A stretch of DNA of 64,000 bases from Paralichthys olivaceus (GCF_024713975.1 NC_091116.1:14056682-14120681); one strand, 5' to 3'; positions 13,074 to 26,045 are shown, counted from the first letter of the stretch. The notes: generated by a model not told the origin, from the sequence alone. Made by a program: numbers and translations.

Positions 13074-14699
13074 GTCATCTTCTAGATGAGATGAGGAACT
13101 GCTCTCGTCCTCGAGCTGCAGCTGGAACCTGAGAAAACAAACGTCTCCTTTGGTTTGAAGACGTCGATGGACACTTACGTCTTTTAGTTTAAAGTCTGAG
13201 GGACGAGTGGACGCAGCGCTCAAACATAAAACCTGTTTTCTCTGGTTCTGGATTCTGATTCAAAGTGTGTAGACGTGTGAGAAGTAAGAGTTGGACTGAA
13301 TGTGTCTGCAGGTCCAACGTCAGAGCTTCAGTTCCTCTTTCTGTCAGGAAGCCGCCGCACGTCCTCAAGAGTTTGTGAGAAGTCATTTTACCCTGAGAGC
13401 AGAAAAAAGACTCATGACGACAGACGTGTGTGCTCAGTTTTTTTGAAGTGCACAAACGCTCTGAAGTGGCGTTCTAATCTGGCGGCCTGGTGGTCGCACC
13501 AGTTGCATCCCGACCACATCTGAAGCGCCGCGCGGCAGCTCGGGATGATTTCTCACCGATCAGATTACAGGGTTGGACGTTCCTGCAGTGATCTGTTGGC
13601 CCAACACACACAACGTCCCGATCCGCCTTACAGACGGACGCAGCGTCGCCTGAGAAGCTCTTCCAGGATCGGAATATTTGGGGAGCTACGACTGGAGCGC
13701 TGTGCGACCCTGTGTCGTGTTTCTCCCTCTGCTCGTGTTCAAAAAGCTGGAGAAAGAAAGTTTGTCCTCAAACTAAACGCAGTGAAAAGGCAGGTATCTG
13801 GTGTCCTCACTTAAAAGGTGAAAATCAACCTCTGTGGCTTCAACAGAGCTGCCCATTGTCTGACGCTCTACAAAAGCCACCTTCCGAAGACAGAGTTTAA
13901 AGCAGCCAGTCCAGATTGAGTTACGATGTATCTGCCGCGCCGCTGCCAAGTTTTCAATTGTGTTTCATGTCGGTTTTCAGAATGAACAAAGCCGGCTACA
14001 GTTGAACTGCGGGTTAAGAAGAGAGCGGAAGGGAACTGCAGAGATGTACAGTCCGATATTTTCCTGCCGCATTCTTCACCGCTATGAAAGTAATCTCTGA
14101 TCAAACACACAAAAGTGACTGGAAGGTGCGTCCTGCGGCGGCGGCGGCGGCTCCGCCAGCCTCCGCCCACTTCCCTCGATGACTGGTGACGTGGAACAGG
14201 ACTTAATCCTCGAGTCCTCCGGTCCTCAGGGAGACGCACTGAAATATAGAGGAAAGAGGAGGCTGGAGACAAATACGTGTTCACCCGTCTGAGAAAGAGA
14301 CGCTTTTTGGCGTCGTCACGTGCCGCCGCCATCACCTCTTTGTAAGACGGTCACCGAAGCACAATGAATCCTGGGAATTGTTTACAGTTGAAGGAGCGTT
14401 CAACGGGAACAGTCTTGCTGCTGTTAACAGAAGTTTTAAATCTGAAACATTCACACTTTGTTTAATCCCAAAGACACGAAGATGAGTTTCAAACACTTTT
14501 CATTTGTTCTCAAGTTGACGAGTCGGCCAAAGTCAGAATTGATCAAAAGTCCTTTTGAAAGTTTCTGAGCTTCTGAAGCAGCTAAAAGTTTAAACTCCTG
14601 CGACTGTCAAACGTCTGCTCACAGAATCACTTCCTGATGTGGCTCCACCTGAGTCTGACACGAAAACTGGAGAATAAAACACAACAGGAGTTCAAATTT

Positions 14700-14750
14700 A
14701 TCTATTTATATAAATATATGTATTTATATAAATATATGTATTTATATATG
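14700..14750. repeat. AT-rich tandem repeat
   Basis: TATTTATATAAATATATG repeated about two and a half times. Confidence 0.85.
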
Positions 14751-14789
14751 AGGGGGCGTGAAGGATGACCGTCTCGTCTCTGCACAGAC

Positions 14790-14970
14790 TGACGCCACCG
14801 TGGCTAATGCTAATCAGGACTTAGCAGCAGAATGAATTCCTTGATAGATGATTAATCTGTGATAAGATTTTAATGGCTTAATGTTCCTTCAGTCATTAAT
14901 CTGCTAAGAAGCGTCTTTGTACTGATTTGATCAGCAGGACCGACGCATCACTTTAATTAATCACCCCGGG
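14790..14970. promoter_or_regulatory. candidate conserved noncoding element, homeodomain-rich
   Basis: Dense TAAT-core words: GGCTAATGCTAATCAGG, GATGATTAATCTGTGATAAG, TCATTAATCTGCTAAG and CACTTTAATTAATCACC. Surrounded by ordinary sequence; no coding potential. Conservation is untested. Confidence 0.35.
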
Positions 14971-15808
14971 GGTGTTGTCCTGCAGCCATATGACCGCGGA
15001 GGACGTCCTGGACACGCCGCCGTCCCCCCCACACGGACACATCTCAAACTGAGCCACCTCCATGTCCTCGACTGGGACTTGAGTTCATTTCATGTCTGAA
15101 AAACCAGAATCATACAAAACCTTTATTTGGTTTTTCTAAAATGAACTTTTTATTTATTTTAAGTGTTAAATGGTAAATATCGTAAATATTTATTTTAGTG
15201 AAACGTAACTCGTCCGACCACAGAAGACGCTTTGACTCGTTTTGAGTCGGAGCCAGCGTTGAGGAAGCCGATGTATTGGATGTGCAGTAATCTGGGCCAC
15301 GGCATTAACCAGCGAGGATTATCTGCATCCGACGACTCCGCTGCTTTCACACATGACAACAACCGGCACCAGCAAATAAACAAACAAACAACGAGTGCAG
15401 ACGAGATTAAATCCCCCGTCTGTGTTTAACGTACACTTCAGCGTCTTATGTCCGCGCTGTCTGCGGCTGATCTCCGAGGGATTTATCTGAAAATGAAACC
15501 AAAACAAACCTTTGATCGTGTTCTGGAGTCGCGTCTCCGAGACGCTCCGAGATGATCCGAGTAAACGTCTGAGGTCGATCCTTAGTGAATCAGTGAATTT
15601 ACGGTGGAGCCTCGTTGAGCGCTCCACGTTCAGAAAAGGTTTTTTAAATGACGACTTGATTTAAATGACGAACTTGAACCTGAGTTAATTTGAGTTCCGA
15701 TTATCTGAAGCTTCAGTTTACGTCAAAGTGAAACGATATGAATCCAGTTTGTGAAAGTGTGACTTCAGTTTACAGAAGCAGACATTGTGTTGACGTAGTG
15801 TCGGCTTT

Positions 15809-15850
<42 letters not shown>

Positions 15851-16890
15851 ACGGTGAGATAAAGACCCCTTCGTGCGGAGCGAGTCGCCTCAGGCCCAAC
15901 AAAAGCCTCTAATGCAGATTTAGATTTTCAATCCTGCTCCACAATTCTGTTTGTGTTGACAGGTCAACAAGCATCCAACAATCTGTTCCTCCTCCGATCA
16001 CTCCTCACCTCGGAGGGAGGAGGAGAAGGGAGGAGGAGGAGAAGGGAGGAAGAGAGAGCCAGGTGATACTGAGGAGAGGACAGAGGAGGATGGAGAGAGG
16101 TGAAGGAGACAAGTCTGAATGAAGGATGAGGAGAGCAGAGAGGGAGGAGGAGAGAGACCAGGTGATACTGAGGAGGATGAGGGAGGGAGGAGCGGGTGAG
16201 GAGCAGCAGTGCTGGTCTTGTTGTGGTAATTACTGCAGCCTGCAGACTGTAACTAATCCTTCATGCTCCTCACTGTGCTCAGGCAGCTTCTTTAGATCTG
16301 CAACCAACCCACTGCAGGTCGTCGGTTTGATTCCCAAGAATTACTTAGACTCAACTTAGAGTTCAAATGAAAATGAAAGACTCTGTTAAATAAATTGTGG
16401 ATTTAAATCAAACCCCTGAGGTCAGAGTTTCAGATCCAAATCATGATTTAGGACTCAAATGATAAAATATCGTCATTTTCTGGATCTCAGATTACCTGAC
16501 GTGTTCTCTGGGATTAGCACATGATGCTAAATGATGCTAAAGGCTAAAGCGTGGACGAGCTTCCTCAGTGAACGGGATCGAACGTGCGAACGTCACTCAG
16601 GTGTCTGGAAACATGGCGGCTGATCATGTGGCCGTGATCTCACAGCGCAGCAGGACTGAATGTCTCCGGATGTTTTATTAACGGGTGATTGGCGTTTCTC
16701 CCCCCTGCTCCTCCGTCCTCCTCCCTGACCTCTCGGCCGCCTCCTGACTCGTCGTGCGCGGTGATTAAAAATGTCGATAATCCCTTTTTTCTGCTTGTGG
16801 AGTTAATTTCAAAGACGTGTCTGAAGCTCGGAGCCTCTGACCTGCGTTTAAAACACGAGCGCCGCCGCTCTGTGACGTTTCCTCTCTAAC
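14971..16890. other. noncoding stretch, no gene seen
   Basis: Contains (TG)n at 15811-15848 and a GA-rich stretch at 16010-16200 in which GAGAGAGCCAGGTGATACTG is repeated imperfectly. Confidence 0.6.
15811..15848. repeat. (TG)n microsatellite
   Basis: Pure GT run of 38 bp. Confidence 0.97.
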
Positions 16891-16894
16891 CTGA

Positions 16895-17160
16895 AATGCC
16901 CGAGTGTTATGAATGAAAATGAGATTATAGCATCAGTGAGCCGGCGCTTCTTAAGCCCTCCCTTCCCTGCTCGGGCCCGAGGGGCCCCGCGGAGCCCCTG
17001 TCATTCCCACCTGGGGAGAACAATATCCGAAGATCATCTTAGTGTGCTTCCCAAAGGCTTTGGTTAACAGATGGTTCCTCAATCCCCTGGTTTCCTCCCA
17101 GCTTGAACATGTGTTTGTGTGATCCTGCCCTAAAAACCACAAGAATAGACTTGTGTTTTG
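16895..17160. promoter_or_regulatory. candidate conserved noncoding element
   Basis: Nonrepetitive, with GTTATGAATGAAAATGAG, GAACAATATCC, GGCTTTGGTTAACAGATGG and CTAAAAACCACAAG. No frame resembles a protein. Texture-based call. Confidence 0.35.
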
Positions 17161-17450
17161 GTTTCTGCATCCCGTCCTCGCGTCCTCTCGTCCTGACCTT
17201 CCACTTTGGTTTTGCGGTTCGCTGTTCACAGACGAGGACACGATCAGTTTCAGACGCTAAGTGATGTACTTTTTTTAGGAGGGGCGGGGGGGGGGGGTGA
17301 ATAAAAGGGGAAGCTGGTTTCGTCCAACAAAGAAGCATCTGATGACAAATTTGCCGTCATTCTTCAGTATCCTCCGTGACCTCTGAGGCCAGATCAAACG
17401 CTGAGGTTTCATGGTTAGTGACTTGGAGAGACCATCGATCGTTAACAGTC

Positions 17451-17466
17451 GGGGGGGGGGGGGGGG
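17451..17466 (+). repeat. G16 homopolymer
   Basis: Uninterrupted run of 16 G. Confidence 0.9.
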
Positions 17467-17655
17467 CTGTCTTTACTCATCTCTTCAAAAAGGAAACTGA
17501 CAACAAAGAAGAAAGAACCCGATGCCAGATTCCGACTCTTCTCCTCCTCCTGGCTCGTCAGTCGACCCGCGGGAGAATCCTGCATAATCGTACATCACGT
17601 CTATTGTTGGTGCGCTCGCGGCTCATGATATCACATTTTGAACTGGCTGCCAGAT

Positions 17656-17675
17656 CCCCCCCCCCCCCCCCCCCC
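17656..17675 (+). repeat. C20 homopolymer
   Basis: Uninterrupted run of 20 C. Confidence 0.9.
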
Positions 17676-18101
17676 ACACCGCCGCGGCCTCCAATTATGA
17701 TAATTCAAACTCCCGGCTCGTTGGAATTTGACTTTGTCTGCCCAGTTTCCCACAATTCACCTCTGCTCTCAGGCCAACACGCAACGTATTGTGCAGCCTG
17801 TTTGTTGCTGTTCTCCAGAAACATAAGCTCCGCGTTTCTCTCGTGTTGTGTATTCTCTCTGCTAATGGACGTTTGGCAGCAGTTCACTACACGACCGCTC
17901 TAATGGGAAACTGCTGCGAGCAAATCCAACGACGGAGAATTCAAAACTGTCACTGACACGTCTCACGAAGCAGCTTTTAATAGACACGTAGATAAACACA
18001 CATTTAGAAAAGACGTATCTGACGAGTTGGTGTTTAGGCCAGAGACCAAATCAATGTCTCCACACAAAGAACTCAAAATATACAAATATATGTACACAGA
18101 A

Positions 18102-18355
18102 TATACGACAGCTGCCATCCTGTGTATTTACAGTCATAGTGGGGCGGGGCTGTGGCATCGAGGTCCCGCCCATACATGCTCTCGACCAATTACAAGTCAG
18201 TCTCAGCTGTCAATCATGACGTCTCCGCCTGTTTTTATACATCATCAAATAACTAATTAAAAACCAAAGTGATCAGAAACAGTGACATGGTCCCATCTGC
18301 TAACATGGAGGAGGCAGCGTTCATGTCCTACACTGCGGGGGGAGGTTTATTTATA
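18102..18355 (+). mobile_element. diverged copy of the inverted-repeat element
   Basis: Shares with the 50.4-kb element, in opposite orientation, CATGCTCTCGACCAAT, AGCTGTCAATCATGACG, ATCATCAAATAACTAATTA and CCCATCTGCTAACATGGAGG. It ends near a TTTATTTATAAC word. It carries an extra GC-rich insert relative to the 50.4-kb copy (GGGGCGGGGCTGTGG and GGTCCCGCCC). Confidence 0.7.
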
Positions 18356-18529
18356 ACATCCTGAGCTTCCTCCTCACGCTACACGCTACACGCTGCCTGG
18401 GAACCATGTGAGTGGCGTGTGTGTGTGTACACACATGTGCCTAATGAGCAGCGATCAGGGACAAAACACGGCAGGTTGTTGATGATAACTCGATGACGAC
18501 ATCTCCGTCAGTGAATACCTCCATTGTTC

Positions 18530-18755
18530 CCGCTGACGACTTGAGAGGCAAAAGTTGCCATTGTGCGTTTTTCCAGGTCACTTCCTCCGTATTTACCGAA
18601 GAGGCTGCGAGAAACAAAGGCTCCTGATTATCTGCTCGCCGCCTTATTAGACTAATTGTGTTGGGTGTTGGCTGTGTGGTGATAAGCCCCTCCCCCCACA
18701 TCCCTCCCACCTCTCGCAGCCAATTATTTCATTATCAGCGCAGGGGAACGCCACC
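18530..18755. promoter_or_regulatory. candidate conserved noncoding element
   Basis: GAGAAACAAAGGCTCCTGATT, CCTTATTAGACTAATTGTG and AGCCAATTATTTCATTATCAG words: SOX-like and homeodomain-like sites, no slippage, followed by (CCG)n at about 18763-18783. Confidence 0.35.
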
Positions 18756-18789
18756 CACGCTGCCGCCGCCGCCGCCGCCGCCGTGCTTC

Positions 18790-20830
18790 AGTTTTCCAGA
18801 AACACAAACAGAACATCAATCAAACAAAACACTCGGGTGTTTTCAAGATGCAGAATGAAAACCAGAGTGAATTTGACGATGTCGCATGATGTCAGAGATT
18901 AACGCGTGTTTCCACCATATTAAGACCGAGGATCACTCGTCGCTGTGAAGGAAACTTCTCAGAATTTATTTTTCCTCAGAACGTCTCAACCACGTGTTTC
19001 CATGTGAGGTTCAGGAAACTGTGATAAATCTTCACGTTCTGGTGAATTTCATCTGTTTATTACATTTGTGGTTTGTAGAAGTGTTGACGTGAATAAATCG
19101 TCTGGGATTTTTAAAAAAAACGAAGCTCAGGATTTACGTGCTCCCGCTGAACGTAGCTGCGAGCCTCTGAGGACCAGAGTGAGTTACTGATCGATTCAGA
19201 CGCTTCGCTCCCGATCGCCGAACTCAGACGTCCAGACAGGAAGTCACATGTCAGCGTGGGGCGCCAGGAGTTTGAGATCCGTGGTGTTGTGATGACGCTC
19301 AGACTCAGGTCGTAGATATTTCTGAATATGAAAGATGATAAGAGATCATTTCATCAGGTGGAGCTCCATCGTGCTCTGGAGCCGCTCCTCTCAGGTTCCG
19401 TACTTCAGAGCGTGAAGTTCACTTCAGGCAAATATCAACACGCCTCCTTCTTGTCCTGTTGTGAAACGGACGGGTGGAGCGTGGCGGTGCTGTCAGCGCG
19501 GCGCGGTCACAGCCTGCTCCGCCTGTATCTTTTATCACGGCCGCGTATGAAAAGCGATACAGCAGAAGCATCAGCGTGAAGGGAGAGACGTCGCAGGTGT
19601 TCTGTCATCCCTGACGTCTCCACACCTGCGGGGGCAGCGACGCCCTGCTCACCTTTTCAGCGGCCGAGGCCTTTTCAAAAGCTGCGCTGCTCCGTCCCGA
19701 CATCAGCTATTGTTCGACACGTCCCACCTATTCAAAGCAGGGGGGGAGGGGGGGGCGCCATTAATAACAACTCTGTCAGACGGCCTCTCCGCCACTTCCT
19801 CCAGAGGTGGGACGCAACATATAGAGTTCAACCTACGACCTTATGTGGAGGTGAAAGGGAGGAGCGACCAGCTGTAGAACTAGAGACGAGAGACAGAGGA
19901 GGAGACAGAGGAGGAGACAGAGGAGGAGACAGACGTGTCCTCCTTCTATGTCTACGTTTGTAAAAGAAGTTTCATATACGTATATTTACATAATCCAGAA
20001 TACAGCAGAGTGGAGCAGCTGACCAATCAGAGCAGCCTGGGCCTTCTCACCGGGGGGGGGGGGGGGGGGGTCTTAAAGAGACAGGTGTGTTTGAGACAGA
20101 GGCTGAAAAGAGGAGCTGCAGCGAGAAGACTGTCTCCTTCAATGGATTTAATCAGGAGACAGGAGACGTCTTCAGGAATCGAACCGGTGACGTGAGGAAA
20201 TATCTAGTTTCAAGTGCAGACACCGAATCAAACAGAAGCCGAGGGAGGAGGAGAACATCAACCGCCTGGATTCAAGCCGCAGCGTCTCGATGTCCCCGAT
20301 CGTTTACAGCGAGTGCAGCTCAGACAGGAAACGGGAGCGGGAACATCGATGACATCGTCCGTACGACTCAAAGGAACAACAACCAGAGCCACAGCGGCGA
20401 ACCCCCGAGTGTTCCGCCACAACAAAGACGTGTTCCGTCCTCTGTGAAAGCCGCTGAGAACAGGCCAACATGTTGCGCTTGGCCGAGGCCTCGTGTCCGC
20501 AGAGACAGAAATTAGTTTTCCGCAGCGCCGCGCGACTCGAGCGTGGCCCTTTGTGCGCCCTGCTGCGCGTCACCCCAAAAGGCTCGAGCTGTCAAAAAAC
20601 GTTATATCTCTAAGAGGAGTTTGGCCTGCGCTCCGCTTTTTGCTGCTTGTGAATGTCGGTGGCCGGTGCCAGGGAGCGCCGCGCCGGGAGAGCTGCGAGT
20701 GCATGCGCCAGTAATTAGATGCAGTTTATTGTCCGCACAGGGTCAGTGGAGTGAGGTTTGGGGCTTTACTGCTGCTTGAGCGCGTCGATTCACCACTGAC
20801 GCTGATAAGAACCCAGCAGGGGGCCACTCC
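18790..20830. other. noncoding stretch, no gene seen
   Basis: Contains G19 at 20052-20070 and a GAGGAGACA repeat at 19895-19932. No supported coding region. Confidence 0.6.
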
Positions 20831-20837
20831 AGTGACG

Positions 20838-20921
20838 TGAGTGTGTGTGTGTGTGTGTGTGTGCAGGAGTACATTAAGAGAAAGACCCCTCACACACTCA
20901 CACACACACACACACACACAC
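20838..20921. repeat. paired (TG)n and (CA)n microsatellites
   Basis: GT run at 20838-20864 followed after about 26 bp by a CA run to 20921: a potential hairpin of complementary repeats. Confidence 0.9.
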
Positions 20922-21044
20922 ATTATTGTGCTCCCAGTCATGCGATGTCCCATCTCACAGCATCACTGAATTGCAGTGTGAAGCCCAGCGGGGGGGCTGT
21001 GACATCCTCTGCTGCCCACAAAGCTCATACTCCACACATACATT

Positions 21045-21046
<2 letters not shown>

Positions 21047-21078
<32 letters not shown>

Positions 21079-21105
21079 TTGTGTGTGTGTGTGTGTGTGT
21101 GTGTT
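21047..21105. repeat. (TG)n microsatellite
   Basis: About 58 bp with one GGTTG interruption. A further TG run lies at 21189-21212. Confidence 0.95.
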
Positions 21106-21414
21106 TCATACCCAAGTGAGGCAGGAAGTGCTAAAGTGGAGAGCATGTGTGTACGTGTGTTAACGCCCAATGAATGTGCGAGGCCTGAGTGTGTGTGTGT
21201 GTGTGTGTGTGTCTCTTCACCTCCTCAAAGTAAAAGCTGGGCGGAGCTCGTCCTCACGTAGCCTCGCCCTCGTCCTCACTTCTCTGTGACATCACGACCT
21301 TGAGGAGGAGGGCGTGGCAGCGGCGGCGGAGATGGCGTCAACACAGACAAGCTCCTCCTCCTCTGAGTCTGTGAGGCAGAGTTGTCTTTAGCTACAGGTT
21401 CACTGTCACTCTCT

Positions 21415-21510
21415 CTATAAATACATGTACACATATAAACATATGTGTGTATATATATGTTTATGTATATACATGTATGTATATATACACATGTATGTAT
21501 ATAAACGTTC
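21415..21510. repeat. AT-rich repeat of TATGTATATA words
   Basis: Imperfect repeats of ATATATGTATACATGT type. A second AT run is at 22827-22869. Confidence 0.8.
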
Positions 21511-21929
21511 CTGAGTAGTTTCCAGCTCTTGTACCTTCAGCTCATAAACATGTCTCAGATCTGGGCTCCAACATGAATCGTAGTATTTTCGTGTCTCTGA
21601 GGGATCAAATGTCTCTGCTCTGTAACGTAGGGAATCTCCACACAGAGACAATCCCGGACAGTCTTTTGTCCCCGTCTCGTTGTCCCCCTGCGTGCACGCC
21701 TGTTTATTACATTGTCCTCCCAATCGCTTATGGAAATTGGCCTTTTCCAAACACAAAGATGAGCCGTGTTGAGTGAAAGCAGCGCTCTCTGCCAGGACCT
21801 TTTCATCCCTTTGTGAAGCAGCGAGGGCCAAAGCAGTAACGGTGAAAGAAGTGATTTTTAAGTGCATCTCCGCTGCCCCCCCCCCCCCCCCTCACCAAAC
21901 TGTCACCGCTGCCACTTCTTTCTTTCTTT

Positions 21930-22210
21930 CCCTGTTTCTCTAATAAATCAGCAGATAACAGCCGTGACCGCTGCCCGTTGTTTTCCCCGGGTAAACAGTT
22001 TAAAATGAATTTTAACTGGCCGGCCTGGGAATACATCTCTTATTATGAATGTCAGCTTTGTACAGAGGCTCAGAAAAGAAAAAAAAAAAGCGGATAGTGG
22101 ATCGGGGTGTGATGCCAAAGGAGTCCCGGGCAATCAAGTCCTCTCACCGAGCCTGGGGGCCAAACAAAAGCCTGCACACAATCCCGCAGGCGTTAGCTAT
22201 GCATGCTTTC
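21930..22210. promoter_or_regulatory. candidate conserved noncoding element
   Basis: Nonrepetitive apart from an A10 run. Words include CTAATAAATCAGCAGATAAC, GTTTAAAATGAATTTTAACT and CATCTCTTATTATGAATG. Untested. Confidence 0.3.
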
Positions 22211-25200
22211 CAGTTGCCGTGGTTAGGACGGGTCGATCCGGGAGGTGGGGGGGGGGCGGACATGAGGGACGAGTCTCTGAAATGATCTTTGTGTTTGTGA
22301 CTCTGTTACAGTCTGACATTAAAGTTTCATCCAAACTTTCCCACTTGAGAAACGTCTCAAACAAATGGCAGAGTGAGTGAAGTGAAGGTGCTTCATGTGT
22401 CAGAGTCACATCTTTAACTCGAAGCGTTCACTTCCCGGAGCTTTTCACTCCGTGTCTGAAGCAGATGAAGGATTTGAGCGGTCGGACGTCTGGATCTGAA
22501 GTTTTCAGAGAAACGAGCTGAGCGAGACGAGTCAGAGAAACTCTGACATGAAGCTGCTGTTTGCTTTGGAGGAGGAGACGCCTGAGGAGAGCCCAGATAA
22601 AAAAACTTCCCGAACCACCAAGACTACAACTCCCATCATCCCTCACTGCTGCACCATGACAACAGTGACAGAGGGATGGTCAGGTGACATCATCTTAACT
22701 ACAGATGCAGGAAACCCAAATGTAAAAAGTTTCTTCAACAGTTTATCTCCAGTGAAACAAGACAAACTGAGCTGAACAAGTTTCTGTCGACTTTAAATGA
22801 CATGTGCTTCAACGTCCTCCGTCTTTATATATATACCTATATACTTATATATATATATATATATATATACTTCATAAGAAAACAAGCTCAAGTGTAACCT
22901 GCTGGATAACTTCCAGCCTCTTTCTCACGTTCGCTCCGCAGAGCAGAGTCAGAGTTCAGCGGCGGGTTGAGTCGCCTGCTGGGCCATTTATTTTTGTCAA
23001 ATTGTGCTAATTGTGATGTTTGTGCAGCCTATATGATAATTCTGCTTTCCAGAACAATACGGCTAATAACGGGTGTAGAGGGGTCATGGGAAACGCAGGG
23101 TCTCCGCCAATTAGTGTGTGTGTGAGTGTTGTGCACGTTTAACCCTGTGTTTTCCACGTATTCTGGACGTGTTGCAGCACCAACCTGAACATTAGACATC
23201 ATTAGGTGACGCCCGGCGCTGTGGGAGCAGTAAACTTCTAAACCCTGGTTTGTCGAGCGTCGCACAGATAGATTATCTATTCATTGGGCTCTTTATGGTT
23301 CTCTTTCATGTCTTGTTTGCCCACATTAAAGCGCAGCAATCAGCACCATGTGACGCTTCATTATAGTTTTGGGGACACTTGAGCGCTTGTTGTTCCTTTC
23401 CAGACCATTGCCTCCTGGATCCATTTGAACTCGTGTCGCTGCAGCGCGTTCCTGTAAAAACCACGACAAATAAGTTGTTCCGTACGCGGCATTCCGCGGC
23501 GGACATCTGCTCGTATAAACAGGATCGGTGACATGTGCACACGACCTCAGGGTTTGTCCACAAACCTCTGCTGAGTCAGAGACTAACTGCTGTCTGCTGT
23601 GGTCCGTGCTGCTCAGGGGTCACCTGCGTGTTTCTGCACACCAGCGTTGGAGTCAAGTCAAGTTTATTTTCATAGAACATTCCACGAGACCAACGCAAAT
23701 CAAATCAACGGATCGAACTGAATAAGTGAAACGTTCAAATAAATGAAACAAGACGAGAAACGTCATCGACCAGAAGACGGAGATTTAACAAAGTTGTTCA
23801 GAGACAAAAGGAAAATGACAGAAATATTAATCCGGCAATAAATAAAATAAAATGAATGCGTCCTCTTTAACCACAGCTTTGAAAACCATGTTATTAAAAG
23901 AAGATGCTGCACATGAGGACTTTTAACAGGACTTTGTTCAGTTAGATGTCAGAGCAGTAAATACTAATGAAATGAAGCATTCTGCAGATTGGAACGCTTC
24001 CACTCTGAAGGGACCAGTCATTTTATCAGTTTGCAAACAGAGCACACGTGTGAGTGTGTGTTTATGTGGCTGCTCGGAGGTGGAGGAGGTTCGAGAACCT
24101 CTGTATCTGCCACAGTGAGGCCCTGCACACAACTGCCCGTCAGGAGACAGTTTATTCTGGTGAGCAGATCTTTATCTACCAGACGCAGAGGATGAAGTTA
24201 GTGCAACGTCCACATGAGTGTAAACAGGGCGTCAGTCACATGGATGAGGTGGACGACTCATCACGACTCCTTTCCCTCAACATTCGTAAACAATGACCAG
24301 TAAACGCTGGTTTCACAAACTCTCTCCGGCTCTTCTGAATCTACTGCGTGAACAAAGAGTTTGGTTCTGAATTCAAATATGAGAATTCAATCATCAGTTT
24401 AACACGATCACTAAGTGTTCCTGAATGTTTTCAAGTTGCTGAACGATCGTCCTCCTCCAGGAGTCTGAGGTGTTGACGAGGAGGTGAAGTCAAACCTCGG
24501 CTGTTTCTCTTTAGAGAAGCTTTGTAATATTTAAAAGAAAAGACTCCTCGTCTGAACTCATATTTCTTGTTCTGAGTTCAAATGTCTTTGACCCTATTCT
24601 GTCCCTGAACCTGGACTCCAACTGTTTGTTTAGGACGGAACATCATTTGCAGGATTTATGAGTTTGACTGCAGCTCTCTGGAGGTGAAAGACAGATTTAG
24701 CAGATAAGGTCCCAGCGGGGCCTCGTAGCTGGATTATCTCCCCTCAGTGTCCACGTGTTGCATGTTCCTGCAGCCTCTCAGTGCTGCACTTTCATTGCAC
24801 GAGGATTATATTTCCATTTGCAGACAACTTAAACCTTCATGTCATGTGTGTGCTTTTATTTTGGCGGTGTAGCACCGGCCGATTCCTCCCGTGTGGAAAC
24901 CAGAGGTGCGTCTCCGCGTCCTTGAGATATCGACTGTATCTGTAAACCAGGCCCGTCGCAGCCGGCGCTTTCCCACACCGCAAATGTTTAGACTCCCGGA
25001 ACTCGTCAACAAGACGCTTTCTCACAAACCGCTGCACATTTTCAGAAACAGATCTCAACACAAAAGGAGCAGAGGCGAGTGTGAGCGTCTCTGCTTCAGC
25101 TTTCCTGTGAGAACAAAACGTCTCTGTCTCAGTGAAACACCTGAGCTCCTTCTCTTGTTGATTCTGGATTTGATCTGTTTTCTCCTCCTCCTCTTCCTCC

Positions 25201-25340
25201 GTCTCTCTCTTCTTCAGTTAAACTCGTCGTTATCTTTCATGTTCTTGTTTTTGATTCGCTCCACATGTTTTCCTCTGCGTCTCCGTCAGTCTCGTATCTC
25301 CTCGCTGACACAGAGCGCAGAGTAAAGCCCTCGCAGCGAC
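22211..25340. other. noncoding stretch, no gene seen
   Basis: Includes a CNE-like patch at 23325-23440 (CAGCACCATGTGACGCTTCA, TTATAGTTTTGGGG), the repeat at 23650 and another CNE-like patch at 24660-24830 (GATTTAGCAGATAAGG). Confidence 0.5.
23650..23850 (+). mobile_element. possible degenerate interspersed repeat starting GTCAAGTCAAGTTTATTTT
   Basis: The opening GTCAAGTCAAGTTTATTTTC followed by ATAGAACATT and an A-rich body resembles a widespread fish repeat beginning AGTCAAGTTTATTT. No second copy was seen here. Confidence 0.4.
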
Positions 25341-25344
25341 CAGA

Positions 25345-25530
25345 ATGTCATGTTAATCTTCCGGAAATCTTCCTCCCATCTCAGGATAATTGCTGAGGGG
25401 AAACAGGCTGAGTGTCTGCACACACTCGAGCCAACGCTTGTGGTTTGGCTGCGCCTGAATGTGGTGAATCGTTTTGTCTGTTGCCAACAGGTCAGTGATA
25501 CACTGCAGAATAATCAGGGCCAAAGACAAA
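25345..25530. promoter_or_regulatory. possible conserved noncoding element
   Basis: CAGGATAATTGCTGAGGG, CTTGTGGTTTGGC, GCAGAATAATCAGGG and CCAAAGACAAAG in nonrepetitive context. Confidence 0.25.
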
Positions 25531-26045
25531 GTGGAGAAAAGCTTCTCTTCCACTTTTAATCCCTCGTTCCATTCTTCTTTCAACTTCTCACTTTATGTGT
25601 TGAACTCTGACCTCTGCGGCAGCGGCGCTCCTTTTCAACCTGGGGTGAGGTGGTCGAGCATAAATGTCAAGGTCAAATAAATGTGACCTGATAATCATCT
25701 ACCTTGTGTCCGGCGGCGGCGGTGCCTGGCTGCGTTTAACGAGGAGCGGGGAGGGGCGGGGCCATCCTCCGACCACTCAAAGGCTTTTATTGTTTTGTTT
25801 GCAGAGCGAGAGCCTGAAGGACGGAGAGATAACCGGACAAGTCGTGTTTCACTGACCCGCTGATCCACAGATCCGCTGAAGAAGCTTTGATTCTTTAAGT
25901 AGATCTCAAGTGATCAATTAAAACAAGCCTGTGTGTTCGGAGGGAGGCGGAGTCTTGAACATATTAACTCCCATCACTCCTCTAACGTCTGAGTATCTGT
26001 TCTACCATGAACTTCCTGTGACGTGCTGCTGCCTCACAAACCAAA

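Larger units (their letters stand above)
9707..14600. other. noncoding stretch, no gene seen
   Basis: Holds two tandem repeats (10701-10812 and 12973-13073). 11990-12060 and 12275-12310 have homeodomain-like words (TTAATCGATTTACGC, GCTAATCAGCTAATG, GCTGATTAGC). No supported coding region. Confidence 0.55.

Noticed and set aside
17376..17903. 175-codon plus-strand ORF
   Set aside because: Crosses G16 and C20 homopolymers and has no recognisable domain.
20165..20190. GGTTCGATTCCTG on the minus strand, a B-box-like word (others at 10331, 16328, 48900 and 55375)
   Set aside because: Isolated words without an A-box or acceptor stem; not supported as tRNA genes.
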